Source: Vibrio aerogenes (GTDB lineage: Bacteria; Pseudomonadota; Gammaproteobacteria; Enterobacterales; Vibrionaceae). From it: DNA of 64,000 nt. The notes under the pieces were generated by a model, which searched no databases, had not been told where the DNA came from, and worked only from the letters and a program-made list of their open reading frames with translations. Location of the stretch: NCBI RefSeq assembly GCF_024346755.1, contig NZ_AP024861.1:1178001-1242000 (forward strand), written 5' to 3'. Shown in pieces: positions 16,241 through 27,065 of the stretch (positions are counted from its first letter, which is position 1; the number at the start of each line of letters is the position of its first letter). Made by a program: the position numbers and the translations under genes.

Positions 16241-19200
16241 ATGTGGTTGAAGATGGATTACTTACAGTATAGAAAACCTATATTTAATGTTATTTCTGAC
16301 AGGGTATTAAATAACCCGGATAAAATAGCTGTTGAATTGAATGGTCAGACGCTCACTTACAGAAAACTTGAAGAATTATCAGATCGACTGGCATCTTATA
16401 TTATTGCGCATTATCCTCAGTCTCAGGGAGGACGCGTCGCTGTATATCTTCAGGCCGATGTGATGTTACCTGTGGTGCTACTTGGTATTATGAAGTCCGG
16501 ATGTGCTTATGTGCCTTTGTCATATTTTCATCCGCCGGAAAGAATTAAATCGATTATTAATGACTCGGCTGCTTTTTTAATGATATCAACACAAGAATTA
16601 ATTAAAGAAAAGCATCTCGGTAAATATAATATTCAGCATTTAGATATAACGAATCGTCAAATATTTAATTCTGATTATTCTGTAAAGTTTCCTGAATTAA
16701 ACGGAAACGAACTGGCTTATATTTTATATACGTCTGGTTCGACCGGAATACCGAAAGGTGTGGCAATCGAACATGCGTGTCTGAATTATTATGTACACTG
16801 GTTTAATCAGGAACTATGGGAAAAGACTCGTCCGGTTTTACCATTGACGTCTTCACTCAGTTTTGCCGCGGCCGTGGCACAATTATATGCGCCATTACTA
16901 AGAGGTGATACGCTGCATATGTTACCGGATCAGATTCTCCATCAGCCGGATATGCTGTGTCGCTGGTTTGCACAGGTGCCCGGTGCCGCTTTGTATTGCG
17001 TGCCAACGGTTTGGGATGAAATCTTACGTTATTATCAGTCTGCCGGGGATCAGGGATCACTGGCGCTGCCCAAAACGCTTTATCTCTCTGGTGAGCCTGT
17101 TCCGGCAGAACTCAAAGCGCGGACGTTTGCTCAGTCACCCGGTATGCGCGTATTCAATCTGTATGGACCGACAGAGACAACGGCGAACGGGTCGTATGCT
17201 GAGCTGAAAGCGTTAGCACCTGTGACCATAGGTCAGGCGATTGCCGGTTCAGAGATCATGATTCTGGATGAAGATGGCCAGCCTGTCGCTGATGGTGAAA
17301 CCGGTGAAATCTGCATTATTGGTCCCGGTGTTGCACGCGGATACTGGCACCGGAAAGATTTAACCCGGCAGCGTTTCTTTGAGGCCGGACATTTCAGAGG
17401 CCACCGTACCGGCGATCTGGGTCAGATTGTCGACGGGCAACTGATCTGTTTGGGCCGGAAAGATCACCAGATTAAGATTGGAGGGGTGCGGATTGAACCC
17501 GGAGAAACGGAAGCCGTTTTACTCAATTATCCGGGGGTGACACAGGCCGTTGTGAAAACAACCGGGGGACCGGGAGGGCAAACACAGTTAGTCGCTTATC
17601 TGGTACAGCCGGAAACGCAGGCCACGGTCAGAGAGCTGCGCAACTTTTTGCGGGCGTATCTGCCGGATGTGATGATTCCTGCCCACTTTATTTACATCAG
17701 CCAGCTTCCCAAACTGCCGAACGGCAAACTGGACAGTAAACGCTTACCTGCCCCCTGTCCGTTGCGACCACAGCTTGGTTACGATTGTGAAGTTGCGCAG
17801 AATGATCTGGAAAGAGAGCTGATTGATATCTGGGAAGAGGTATTGCAGTTCTCGGGGCTGGGCAGTAAAGATAACTTTTTCGACCTCGGTGGTTCTTCGC
17901 TGCAGGCGATGAAAATCCGCCAGCTGATCCGTTTACGTTTGTATTGCAATATTGACTACGGGCTGTTTGCTGAGCATCCGACGCCGCGTGAGCTGGCAAC
18001 AATTGTGCCTTATTACAGTTGCGATGATGAAGATGAACCGGCTGAGGACGGGCAAGGTGAAAGCCGTGATCATCCCGCGCTTTCTGCCGGTGCCGGGTCA
18101 TCCGAACGTGGTGCTCTGTTGTCCTCACAGCAACGATACTTCATCACGCTGGATCAAATCAGTGCTGAACCTGCCACTTATCAGATTCCTTTCAAAATGA
18201 GTGTCAAAGGCGAAGCGGATATCGATGGCCTGATCGACAGCCTGCAACAGGTACTGAGGGCAAATCCGGTGCTGAGAAGCCGTTTTGATCTGGATGAGGA
18301 ATTATGTTTTGAAGGGGCATACCGGGTTGAAGAGATTGCAGTTCGGCGCCACAGCGCGTCGATGGTTCCCGGCCCGTTATCCGGGCTGAGTGATCATGAT
18401 TTGCTGGCGCTGCTGCCACCGTGTCAGATGGATTTGGAAGAAACACCCCTGATACAGATTGATCTGATTTCAGATGAGTGCTCAGACCATGTATTTGTGA
18501 TTCGGGTGCATCATGCCGTGTTTGACCATGACTCAATTGCGTTGTTTTATCAGCAGTTTATCCGGCAGTATCGCCGTATTCTGGCCGGAGATGCCAGCAC
18601 GTTACCGGCTGAATCCGTAACCTATGCAGATTACAGCCACTGGCAGCAGATGCATCAGCCCGGTGATGAAGCGCAGGAGAAAGCATTCTGGCGGCATACT
18701 TTGCAGGACTATGTACGTCATGGTGCGGACGCATCCGGTTTTCAGGTGTACGGCGATCAGGAAGGGCCCTACACGGAACAGGTGCTGACTTCAGCGGTGA
18801 CAGCACATATTCATCAGGCGGCGAGAGCGCAGCAAACCTCACCATTTGTACTGATGCTGACGGCATTCAATCGCCTGCTTGAGCAGGAAACACCTTACCG
18901 GCAGGTGCCTGTTGGTATTCCTGTCTCGACCCGGATGCAGTATGAACCATCGTCATTAACGGGTTGTTTTGTCAATCTCATTACTTATTTTGATCCGGCA
19001 GATGCAACAGAACCGCTGATGACAAGGCTGACAAAAAACAAGCGCCGGATTTATGCACTGATGGATCATTTGTCGCTGCCTTATGACGCTGTGATCCAGG
19101 AAAGCCGTCAGGCAGAGATTGAATCGCAGGTCAGGGTGCCGGTGGGCTTTAACTTCTTATCGGCGATGCCGGCTGCAGAAAACGTGGGTGAATGTCAGTT

Positions 19201-19366
19201 CACGGTGAAAGCGATGAACGCGGATTATGTCCGGTTTGACTTAGCCTTAACGGTCAATGACGGAAAAGAGATGTCACTCACTTTGCATTATCGCCCCGGA
19301 TTATTCAGCCGGCAGCAGATTGATGTATTACTGGATAAATATCAAATGATGTTAGTCCGGCTCTGA
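16241..19366 (+). CDS. NRPS loading protein, domains A-T-C
   Basis: A 1041-residue synthetase. A domain about 10-505: YTSGSTGIPKG, LYGPTETT, GEICIIGPGVARGYW, HRTGDLG, LPNGKLD. T domain about 525-590 with FDLGGSSLQAMK. C domain about 625-1035 with LSSQQRYFITL and HHAVFDHDS; the second His is present but the usual Gly after Asp is His. There is no C domain before the first A domain, so this is a loading module plus the condensation domain for the next residue. The binding pocket lacks the Asp (SFAAAVAQLY; about AAAYYSLANK), which in A domains signals a substrate without a free alpha-amino group. Starts at 16226 (TTG) and 16253 are also possible; none has a good ribosome-binding site. Confidence 0.85.
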   Translation: MWLKMDYLQYRKPIFNVISDRVLNNPDKIAVELNGQTLTYRKLEELSDRLASYIIAHYPQSQGGRVAVYLQADVMLPVVLLGIMKSGCAYVPLSYFHPPERIKSIINDSAAFLMISTQELIKEKHLGKYNIQHLDITNRQIFNSDYSVKFPELNGNELAYILYTSGSTGIPKGVAIEHACLNYYVHWFNQELWEKTRPVLPLTSSLSFAAAVAQLYAPLLRGDTLHMLPDQILHQPDMLCRWFAQVPGAALYCVPTVWDEILRYYQSAGDQGSLALPKTLYLSGEPVPAELKARTFAQSPGMRVFNLYGPTETTANGSYAELKALAPVTIGQAIAGSEIMILDEDGQPVADGETGEICIIGPGVARGYWHRKDLTRQRFFEAGHFRGHRTGDLGQIVDGQLICLGRKDHQIKIGGVRIEPGETEAVLLNYPGVTQAVVKTTGGPGGQTQLVAYLVQPETQATVRELRNFLRAYLPDVMIPAHFIYISQLPKLPNGKLDSKRLPAPCPLRPQLGYDCEVAQNDLERELIDIWEEVLQFSGLGSKDNFFDLGGSSLQAMKIRQLIRLRLYCNIDYGLFAEHPTPRELATIVPYYSCDDEDEPAEDGQGESRDHPALSAGAGSSERGALLSSQQRYFITLDQISAEPATYQIPFKMSVKGEADIDGLIDSLQQVLRANPVLRSRFDLDEELCFEGAYRVEEIAVRRHSASMVPGPLSGLSDHDLLALLPPCQMDLEETPLIQIDLISDECSDHVFVIRVHHAVFDHDSIALFYQQFIRQYRRILAGDASTLPAESVTYADYSHWQQMHQPGDEAQEKAFWRHTLQDYVRHGADASGFQVYGDQEGPYTEQVLTSAVTAHIHQAARAQQTSPFVLMLTAFNRLLEQETPYRQVPVGIPVSTRMQYEPSSLTGCFVNLITYFDPADATEPLMTRLTKNKRRIYALMDHLSLPYDAVIQESRQAEIESQVRVPVGFNFLSAMPAAENVGECQFTVKAMNADYVRFDLALTVNDGKEMSLTLHYRPGLFSRQQIDVLLDKYQMMLVRL

Positions 19367-19403
19367 TGTTCAGAACTGGTCCTTTGATTTAAATCCGGAT
19401 AAA

Positions 19404-19444
19404 GACGCACTGTATTTTTTGCTTCTGCCAGTCAATACAGCGTC
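19404..19444 (+). other. Intercistronic hairpin
   Basis: GACGCACTGTATT and AATACAGCGTC form an 11-bp stem with a small bulge, about 40 bp after the stop of the first NRPS gene. There is no clear U-run. It may stabilise or partly terminate the mRNA. Confidence 0.4.
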
Positions 19445-19488
19445 ATAAATATAAATCATTTATTAAAGACAGACAGAATAAAAAGGCA

Positions 19489-19513
19489 AGCCTGAAAATT
19501 AATTTTTCAGGCT
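19489..19513 (+). promoter_or_regulatory. Hairpin immediately before the ribosome-binding site of the second NRPS gene
   Basis: AGCCTGAAAA pairs perfectly with TTTTCAGGCT, loop TTAAT. It ends directly before CAGGAGG (19514-19520), which serves the ATG at 19525. It may influence translation or act as a weak attenuator. Confidence 0.55.
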
Positions 19514-19524
19514 CAGGAGGAGCT

Positions 19525-21306
19525 ATGTGCCCGAAGAAATTAATTCATCATGAATTTATGAAGCAATATAAAAGGACCCCCGGAAATATTGCACTGAAGT
19601 CTGATTATGAAGAGATGACTTATGAACAATTAGAATGCCGGTCCAATGATCTCGCATATGAATTAATTCACCGGGGTGTTCAGCCGGGAGATATTATCGG
19701 TGTTTCTCTGAATCGTGGTATTCAGTTAATTATCACCTTAATGGGAATTTTAAAAGCAGGTGCCTGTTATCTGCCGCTGGATCCCTATTATCCGCGGGAA
19801 CGGCTGACTTATATGATTCGTCACTCCCGTACCCGGCTGCTGGTCACGGACGATATTACATCGGTTGCGGGTATCCGCTGTACGTGTGAGGTGATGAATG
19901 TCCGTCAGGTCATTCCCGGTCAGGTGACGACTGCCACACTGCCGGAAATTGATGACAGCACACTGTGCTATGTGATGTACACCTCGGGCTCGACCGGTGT
20001 GCCGAAGGGCGTGATGATTAGTCACCGCACCGTTGTGAACTATCTGCACTGGATGAAAAGTACTTTTCAGCCGGATGCGCAGGACTGTGTGCTCAGTCAG
20101 TCGACATTCAGTTTTGATATTTCGGTATGGGAGATTTTTCTGCCGCTGATTTCGGGGGCCAGTTGTGCGTTGATTCCCGAAGAAATGAAATACGATCCGG
20201 CCCTGATTTCAGCGTTTATTCAGCGGCATGAAGTCACGGTTGCGCAGTTTGTACCGACGGCGTTACGGGTGATCGCAGATGCGAAGGTGCTGATTGAGTG
20301 CTTGTCATTAAGGTGTCTTATTTCTGGCGGCGAAGCGCTGAATCAGGCATTGGTGGATGATTTAGCCGCTCAGTTTTCCGGGCAGATTTATAACCTGTAT
20401 GGTCCGACAGAAGCCACGATTTATGCTTGCTGGTATCGATGTGAACAGGGAGAAGATGAAACGATTGTTCCCATCGGGCAACCGCTGACTCATGCCAGTG
20501 TGTATGTGTTGGACGAGCAGATGAACCTGGTCCGTGAGGGGGAATGCGGGGAGTTGTATCTGAGCGGTGATTTGCTGGCCAGAGGATACCTGTATCAGCC
20601 TGAGCTGACAGAGACGCGCTTTATACCGAACCGCACTGTGCCCGAAGACGGCCCGGTGATGTACCGGACAGGTGACCGGGTGAGACAGCGCCCGGACGGT
20701 GTGCTGGAATTTCATGGCCGGGTGGATAATCAGGTGAAAATCCGCGGGCACCGGATTGAGCTGGATGAAATCAGCAACACGCTGCAAAGTCTGCCGCAAG
20801 TGAGGCATGCAGCGGTCATTCTCTCGACACACGAAGCCAGTCAGAACCCTTATCTGAGCGCTTATTACGTGCCTGCTGAGGGCGAGGCTGTGACGGTACA
20901 GGCGCTGAAGCTGGCGTTGTCCGGACGACTCCCCTTTTTTATGGTGCCATCGGTTTTTATTGCGTTGGAAACCATGCCAACACTGCCGAATGGAAAAATC
21001 GATCAAACCGCTCTATTAACCCAAAAACAGGAAGATGACCAACCTATGGCAAACAACAACACTGAATTACGTGAAAATACAGAAGAACAGGTGATGAATA
21101 TCTGGCGTCAGGTATTGAATGTAAAACAAATTGCATCAGATGAGAATTTTTTTGATGCCGGTGGTAATTCACTATTAATGTCTAAAGTTCACCGGCGATT
21201 AAAAAAGGATCTGGATATTCCTATTTCGATTATGGATTTATTTCAATATCCAACAGTTCAGCTGATTAGTCAGGTAATTAACGACAAGTTTAAAACACAG
21301 TCATAA
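19525..21306 (+). CDS. NRPS adenylation-thiolation protein (A-T)
   Basis: A 593-residue protein with an A domain (about 10-500: YTSGSTGVPKGV, SFDISVWEIFLPL, LYGPTEATIY, GELYLSGDLLARGYL, YRTGDRVR, LPNGKIDQ) and a T domain (about 515-590: FFDAGGNSLLMSK). It has no C domain; the C domain at the end of the preceding protein should serve it, making one module split over two proteins. The specificity residues read about DIWQIGLIYK, which is equally close to the published glycine (DILQLGLIWK) and glutamine (DAWQFGLIDK) signatures, so the substrate is undecided. AGGAGG precedes the ATG. The next gene is the PKS, so this residue should be extended by a ketide unit. Confidence 0.88.
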   Translation: MCPKKLIHHEFMKQYKRTPGNIALKSDYEEMTYEQLECRSNDLAYELIHRGVQPGDIIGVSLNRGIQLIITLMGILKAGACYLPLDPYYPRERLTYMIRHSRTRLLVTDDITSVAGIRCTCEVMNVRQVIPGQVTTATLPEIDDSTLCYVMYTSGSTGVPKGVMISHRTVVNYLHWMKSTFQPDAQDCVLSQSTFSFDISVWEIFLPLISGASCALIPEEMKYDPALISAFIQRHEVTVAQFVPTALRVIADAKVLIECLSLRCLISGGEALNQALVDDLAAQFSGQIYNLYGPTEATIYACWYRCEQGEDETIVPIGQPLTHASVYVLDEQMNLVREGECGELYLSGDLLARGYLYQPELTETRFIPNRTVPEDGPVMYRTGDRVRQRPDGVLEFHGRVDNQVKIRGHRIELDEISNTLQSLPQVRHAAVILSTHEASQNPYLSAYYVPAEGEAVTVQALKLALSGRLPFFMVPSVFIALETMPTLPNGKIDQTALLTQKQEDDQPMANNNTELRENTEEQVMNIWRQVLNVKQIASDENFFDAGGNSLLMSKVHRRLKKDLDIPISIMDLFQYPTVQLISQVINDKFKTQS

Positions 21307-21400
21307 TTAATTTTATTCAATTCAACAAATTATTCATTTTCTTTTTTATAAAGAAGGTGGTGCAGGTTTTTAATTTTTTAAATACAAACTGGTTCTTTTA

Positions 21401-21440
21401 ATAAAAACTAATTGTATTAAATAAAAACTAATTGTATTAA
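21401..21440. repeat. Perfect 20-bp tandem duplication in the PKS leader
   Basis: ATAAAAACTAATTGTATTAA occurs twice in direct succession, ending 17 bp before the PKS start. A recent slippage-type duplication; it may alter the 5' leader or a promoter. Confidence 0.85.
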
Positions 21441-21457
21441 AAACAATGAGGCAGGTT

Positions 21458-24400
21458 ATGAAAAACCAAACAGAATTTCGTGAGCAGGATATTGCGATTA
21501 TTGGTATGTCAGGACGTTTTCCTGGTGCAGATGATATTGATACCTTCTGGAATAATTTATTAGAAGGGCTGGAAACAATCAGCACTTTTACAGATGAAGA
21601 ATTACGCGCTTCAGGAATTACTGAAGAACAGATCGCCTCTCCGAATTATATTCGTCGCCGTGGCATATTAGGCACAGCTCAGGATTTTGATGCGCATTTC
21701 TTCGATATCACGCCGCGCGATGCAGAAATTATGGATCCGCAACACCGGCTGTTTTTAGAAAGTAGCTGGCATGCGTTTGAAGACGCCGGTTATATCCCCG
21801 GCCAGTATCAGGGACGTGTGGGTGTGTTTGGCGGCACCGGCACCGCCTGGCACCTGAATAAAGCCAATACCCATCCGGATGTGCAGCAGTATGCCAGCGG
21901 TGCATCGATTGTGACCAACAATGATAAAGACTATGTGACGACCCGCGTTTCTTACAAGCTGAATCTCAACGGTCCCAGTGTGAATGTACAAAGTGCCTGT
22001 TCGACCGCAATGGTGGCAACGGTGCTTGGGATCAACAGCCTGCTGAGTGGCGAGAGTGACATGGTGGTTGCCGGTGGTGTGTCTGTTGATACTCCTGAAC
22101 GTAAGGGATATCAATATATGCAGGGGGGGGATGGAGTCTGCGGATGGCCGCTGTTATGCATTTGATTCACGCGCAAACGGAACGGTCTTCAGCCGTGGTG
22201 TGGGGGTGGTGCTGCTGAAGCGTCTGAAAGATGCCATTCGTGACGGAGACCACATCCATGCGGTGATTAAAGGCGGTGCAATCAACAATGACGGAAATTT
22301 GAAGGCAGGTTATACCGCACCGAGTATTGAAGGGCAGATTGCCGTGGCAAAACGTGCGATTGAAAATGCCGGTATCAATGCTGAGGATATCCGTTTCGTC
22401 GAAGCGCATGGAACGGCGACCGCACTGGGCGATCCGATTGAATTCACGTCGCTGACACAAACGTTCCAGAGCTTTACGGACAAAAAACAGTTCTGCCGGT
22501 TAGGATCAGTCAAAACCAATATCGGCCATACCGATGCGGCTTCTGCGATGGCCAGTATGATCAAAGCAGCGAAAGCACTGAAAACCGGGCAGTTACCCGC
22601 TTCTTTGCACTATCTGTCACCGAACCCCAATATTGAGTTTGAAAGCAGTCCGTTTTATATGAATACGGCACTGAGCCCGCTGGAGAATGACGGTAAACCT
22701 GTCAATGCACTGGTGAATTCATTTGGTGTGGGCGGAACAAACGGGTGTGTGATTCTGGAAACTCCGCCGGTTCAGGCAGAAAGTGACCCGCACCATGCAC
22801 CGCTGGTGTTGCCGTTTTCGGCCAAAAGCCGCAGCGCAGTTGAAGCGATGAAAAAACGCCTGCACAGCTATCTGGAAAATCATGACGATGTCTCACTGGC
22901 TGATGTAGCGTATACGTTACAGACCGGTCGTCAGCAGTTTGATTTTTCATCGGTGGTGATTGGCAGTAACCGCGAAGCGCTGCTGGAAAAACTGATGCAG
23001 CCATCGGCGATTCTGACCCGTGACGGGAAACAGAAAAAATCGCTGGTATTTATGTTCCCCGGTCAGGGTAACCAGTATCCGGATATGGCTAAAGATCTGT
23101 ACAACACTTATCCGGTCTTCCGTGAGGCGATGGATCAGTGCTGTGACATTCTCCGGCCGATTCTGGCGTGTGACATTAAACCGGTGATTTTCTCTGCCGG
23201 GACAGACAATGCACCGAGACTGAACGAAACTCAGTTTACTCAGCCTGCGCTGTTTGTGATTGAGTATTGTCTGGCACAGTTATGGATGTCCTGGGGCATC
23301 AAACCCGACATCATGATTGGTCATAGTGTGGGTGAGTATGTTGCTGCCTGTATTGCTGAAGTTTTCTCGCTGGATGATGCCCTGCGGGCTGTGGCAGTGC
23401 GTGGCAAACTGGTGCAGTCATTACCATCCGGTTCCATGCTGGCCGTCATGATGGATGAAGCACAATTGAAAGCCCGTCTGAAAGACACCCGGATTGAGAT
23501 TGCAGCCGTCAATTATCCTGAATTATGCGTTGTGGCGGGCAATGATGAAGAAATCGCAGCCTTCCAGCGTGAAATTGAGGACGATGCGATTTTCTGTAAA
23601 CACCTTGATACCTCACATGGTTTCCACTCGTACATGATGGAACCCGTGCTGCCTGAATTTAAACAGTTCATCGATGGGGTTGAATTACACCATCCGAAAA
23701 TTCCGTTCGTGTCTTCCGTCACCGGTGACTGGATCACGGATGAACTGGCGACCGACGCAGATTACTGGGTACAACACGTCCGCAAACCCGTGCTGTTCTC
23801 TCATGCATTCAGGACGCTGATGCAGGATTCTCCGGCCCGGTATATTTGTCTGGAAGTCGGCCCAGGCCGCTCTCTGGAATCTGCCGGAAAACAGCATTTC
23901 CGTGCCGATGACGGAGAAATGCCGGTGATCTACTCTTCTTTGCCGACAGCCAAAGATGCAGATATTTCCGGTACGTATTTGCTCAATACCTTTGGGTCAC
24001 TGTGGGCCAGTGGTCTGGCGGTGCCGTGGGAAAAACTCTATACAGGCGAAGTGCGTCATCGTCTGCCTTTACCGGGTTATCCGTTTGAACGGAAAACATT
24101 TGCGCTGCCGCCTGTTCGCTCCAGTGGTGTCAGTGGCAGTGATGCCGAGGCGCTGAATCTGCGTAAACAGAAGAAAGCTGATATTGGTGACTGGTTCTAT
24201 ATGCCTGCATGGCGGCGGACCGTACCGGCTCAGTTTATTCCTGAAAAACAGCGGGCTGCGAAAGAGGAAGCCAGTGAAACGTGCTGGGTTGTCTTTGCTG
24301 ATGAGCACGGCATTGCTGCGGAAGTGAAACATCAGCTGACGGAATCCGGTCAGACGGTCTTCGCGGTGATGAAAGGGGACAGTTTTCATGTTGATGATTC

Positions 24401-26981
24401 TCAGAACTGTATCATCATCAATCCGTCTGAGCGGGAAGATTATGTCCGGATGCTCAAAGCAATCAAAGACACTGGCCTGCTGCCCACCCGCATTCTGCAT
24501 CTGTGGAATACCGGGACGAAGACGATTGATTTTGACGGAACACAGTCAAGAGATGAGTTACAACAGGATGGCTTCTATGGTCCGTTGTATCTGCAACAGG
24601 CGCTGATCGGCCAGAATCTGCTGGAAGGTTTGCATCTGGTCTTTGTTGCCAGCAATGTGGTCAGTGTGGCCGGAGAACCGATTCTGTCACCGGAAAAAGC
24701 GTTGCTGATGGGGCCATCACGGGTGTTTTATCATGAATACGGTGATGTTCAGAGCCATCTGGTCGATGTGGATCTCTCCGGTTCGTTCAACCCGAAAGCC
24801 ATTGCAACCCATCTGATTGCCGAAGCCCATATTCACTCAGACAGTGAACATATTGCTTACCGGGGTGGTTTCCGCTGGGAAGAAGACTATCAGGCGGTTC
24901 ATCTGGAAAGCGGTCAACAAGGCATGCCAGCCAGCTTCAGTGATGACTGCACCTATTTGATCACCGGGGGATTAGGCGGTCTGGGCATGCTGGTCGCCAA
25001 GCATATTGCCGGGCGCAGTAAAGCCGGGTTGATTCTGCTTTACCGCTCACCCTTACCACAACGTGATGCATGGCAATCCTGGCTGGAAACGCATCCGGTT
25101 GATGATCCGATCAGCGAAAAACTGGCGGGGATTCTGCAACTGGAAGAGAACGGCAATACAGTTCATCTGGTGGAAGCAGATGTCTGTGATTATGAAGCAA
25201 TGAGTCAGGCGTTATCCGGCTTCTCCCGGATTGATGGCATATTCCACACGGCGGGGATTGCCGGTGGCGGTATCATTCCGTTCAAAAAAGATGAAGAGTG
25301 TGCCATGGTGCTGGATCCGAAAGTTCAGGGTGCATTAATTCTCGATGCGCTGACCAAAAAACATGCACCGGAATTCTTTATCCTGTTCTCCTCAATTTCA
25401 GCGATTGTGTCTGATGAAGCGCGGATCGACTACTGTGCAGGCAATGCCTTTATGGATACTTTCGCTCAGTACCGCAATCAGCACAGACCGGGCCGTACCG
25501 TGTCGCTGAACTGGGGTAAATGGGGTGATGTGGGCATGGCGGTTCGCTGGACCAAAATCATGGTCGAAAAAGATAAAGAAAAAGAGAAACAAAATGGTGT
25601 GGCTGCCCCCGAAGGCGATTTGCTGACCCTGATGGATCGCAAAGGGATGCAGGAAATGTATCAGGTGAATCTCGATCCGCATCAGGATTGGGTACTGAGC
25701 GAGCACCGTTTGATTGAGCAGCCGACACTGGTCGGAACATCGATTCTCTCAATCCTGAATGAATACATGACGGTCTTTAAACCGGATGCATCACTCCAGG
25801 TGAAAAACCTGTTGTTAGCATCACCGGTGATTTACCACAAATCCTGGCCGCGTTTACTGTGTCTGTTTGTTGAACCGGATGGTCAGGGCTATTCATTCAG
25901 CCTCAGAAGCCGGGGTGTTCTTGAAATGACATGGCAGGATCATGCGATGGGATCGATGAAAACAGCGGGTGAAACCAGTGTGGTGATTGAATCTCTGTCC
26001 ACTCTTCAGGATCGCTGTACACAGCCGGTTGAAGTGACCTCGATGGCGAAGGATTTTGCCAACCAGATTACCGGTGAAGTCTTCCTGACGCTCGGTGAAC
26101 GCTGGAACAGCCACAGTGATGTGTATCAGGGAAATCATGAATGGTTGATGCGGGTTGGATTGCCGGAGCAATTCCGGGATGATTTTCAGCGCTTCCCGCT
26201 GCATCCGGCCATGATGGATGCGGTTTCCATCCGCTGTATTTTCAAAACCTCTGAAGATAATTTCCTGCCTCTGAGTTACGGCACTATTTCCGTGCTGGGG
26301 TCACTGGAAGAGGCGACTCACGTCCACGTGAAATACAAGCAGCCTTATCAGCAGACAGACAATACCGTCGTGATGGATATTGTGTTCTTTGCCGCTGAAA
26401 ATGGCGGGGCAGAAAGTCGTCCGATCGTGATTGTGGAAAATTACACCATGGTCAAAATGCGGGCTGACAATCAGGTCGATGAATCGTCTGCTCCGGCCCG
26501 TCCGCAGGCTGTGAAGGTTGATTTATCGGATAAAGATATTCTGTTCTTTGAAGGCACTGATGCACTGAAACGTCAGCTCTCTCATCTGGAATTCAGCCAG
26601 CTGGTGGTGGTGACCAGTGATTTACATCAGTTGATTGAAGAGGCGATTCCGGAGCAGGAAGAGGATGTCAGCGTCGCAGATGAGGCAGCAATGTCCGGCT
26701 ATGAACGGCCTGAATTATCGGTGGCTTATGTGGCACCCGACAATGATATCGAAAAAGAGATCGCCAAAGTCTGGCAGTCCACGCTGGGGATTAACGGCAT
26801 CGGCGTGAACGATAACTTTGTTGAGCTGGGCGGGAACTCTCTGCTTGCGGTGCAGGTCGTATCGAAAGTCTCTGCGATTTTTGAAGTCGATATCCGGGTT
26901 GACCTGTTCTATCAGGATCAAACGGTCAAAGGCCTGGCCAATCTGATCATGGCTGAATTTGAATCTCTGCTGGCTGATTAG
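21458..26981 (+). CDS. Type I PKS, KS-AT-KR-DH-T, interrupted by a frameshift
   Basis: One PKS module read in two frames. Frame one runs 21458-22165 and frame two continues to 26981; they join at the run of eight G at 22123-22130. With seven G the reading YMQGG-MESADGRCYAFD is a normal ketosynthase, so one G is extra. In the restored protein (about 1840 residues): KS about 1-430 (Cys in QSACSTAM, EAHGTATALGDP, NIGHTDAAS), AT about 540-850 (GHSVGEY; SHGFHS fits malonyl), KR about 960-1350 with its structural half and ITGGLGGLG near 1166, DH about 1400-1700 (His in LSEHRLIEQP, Asp in HPAMMDA), T about 1770-1840 (VELGGNSL). KR precedes DH, the reverse of the common order. GAGG lies 6 bp before the ATG at 21458. 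As written the KS is cut before its His residues and could not work without slippage. Confidence 0.85.
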
Positions 26982-27000
26982 CAGCAAAAGCAATAAGCCC

Positions 27001-27057
27001 GTGCCTGTCTGGCTGATTCTGGCGATATGTCCGGCTTGTCATCTGCCGGACAGGCAC
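27001..27057 (+). terminator. Long hairpin after the PKS gene
   Basis: GTGCCTGTCTGGC pairs with GCCGGACAGGCAC (13 bp, one wobble pair) around a 31-nt loop, 19 bp after the PKS stop. The tail is only GTTT, so it may be a partial terminator that separates the last NRPS gene into its own transcription unit. Confidence 0.5.
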
Positions 27058-27065
27058 ATCCCGTT

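Noticed and set aside
22047..22165. Separate start for the downstream part of the PKS at 22047
   Set aside because: The first 27 residues are out-of-frame translation of the ketosynthase; real homology begins at the G8 tract, so this is a frameshift and not a new gene.
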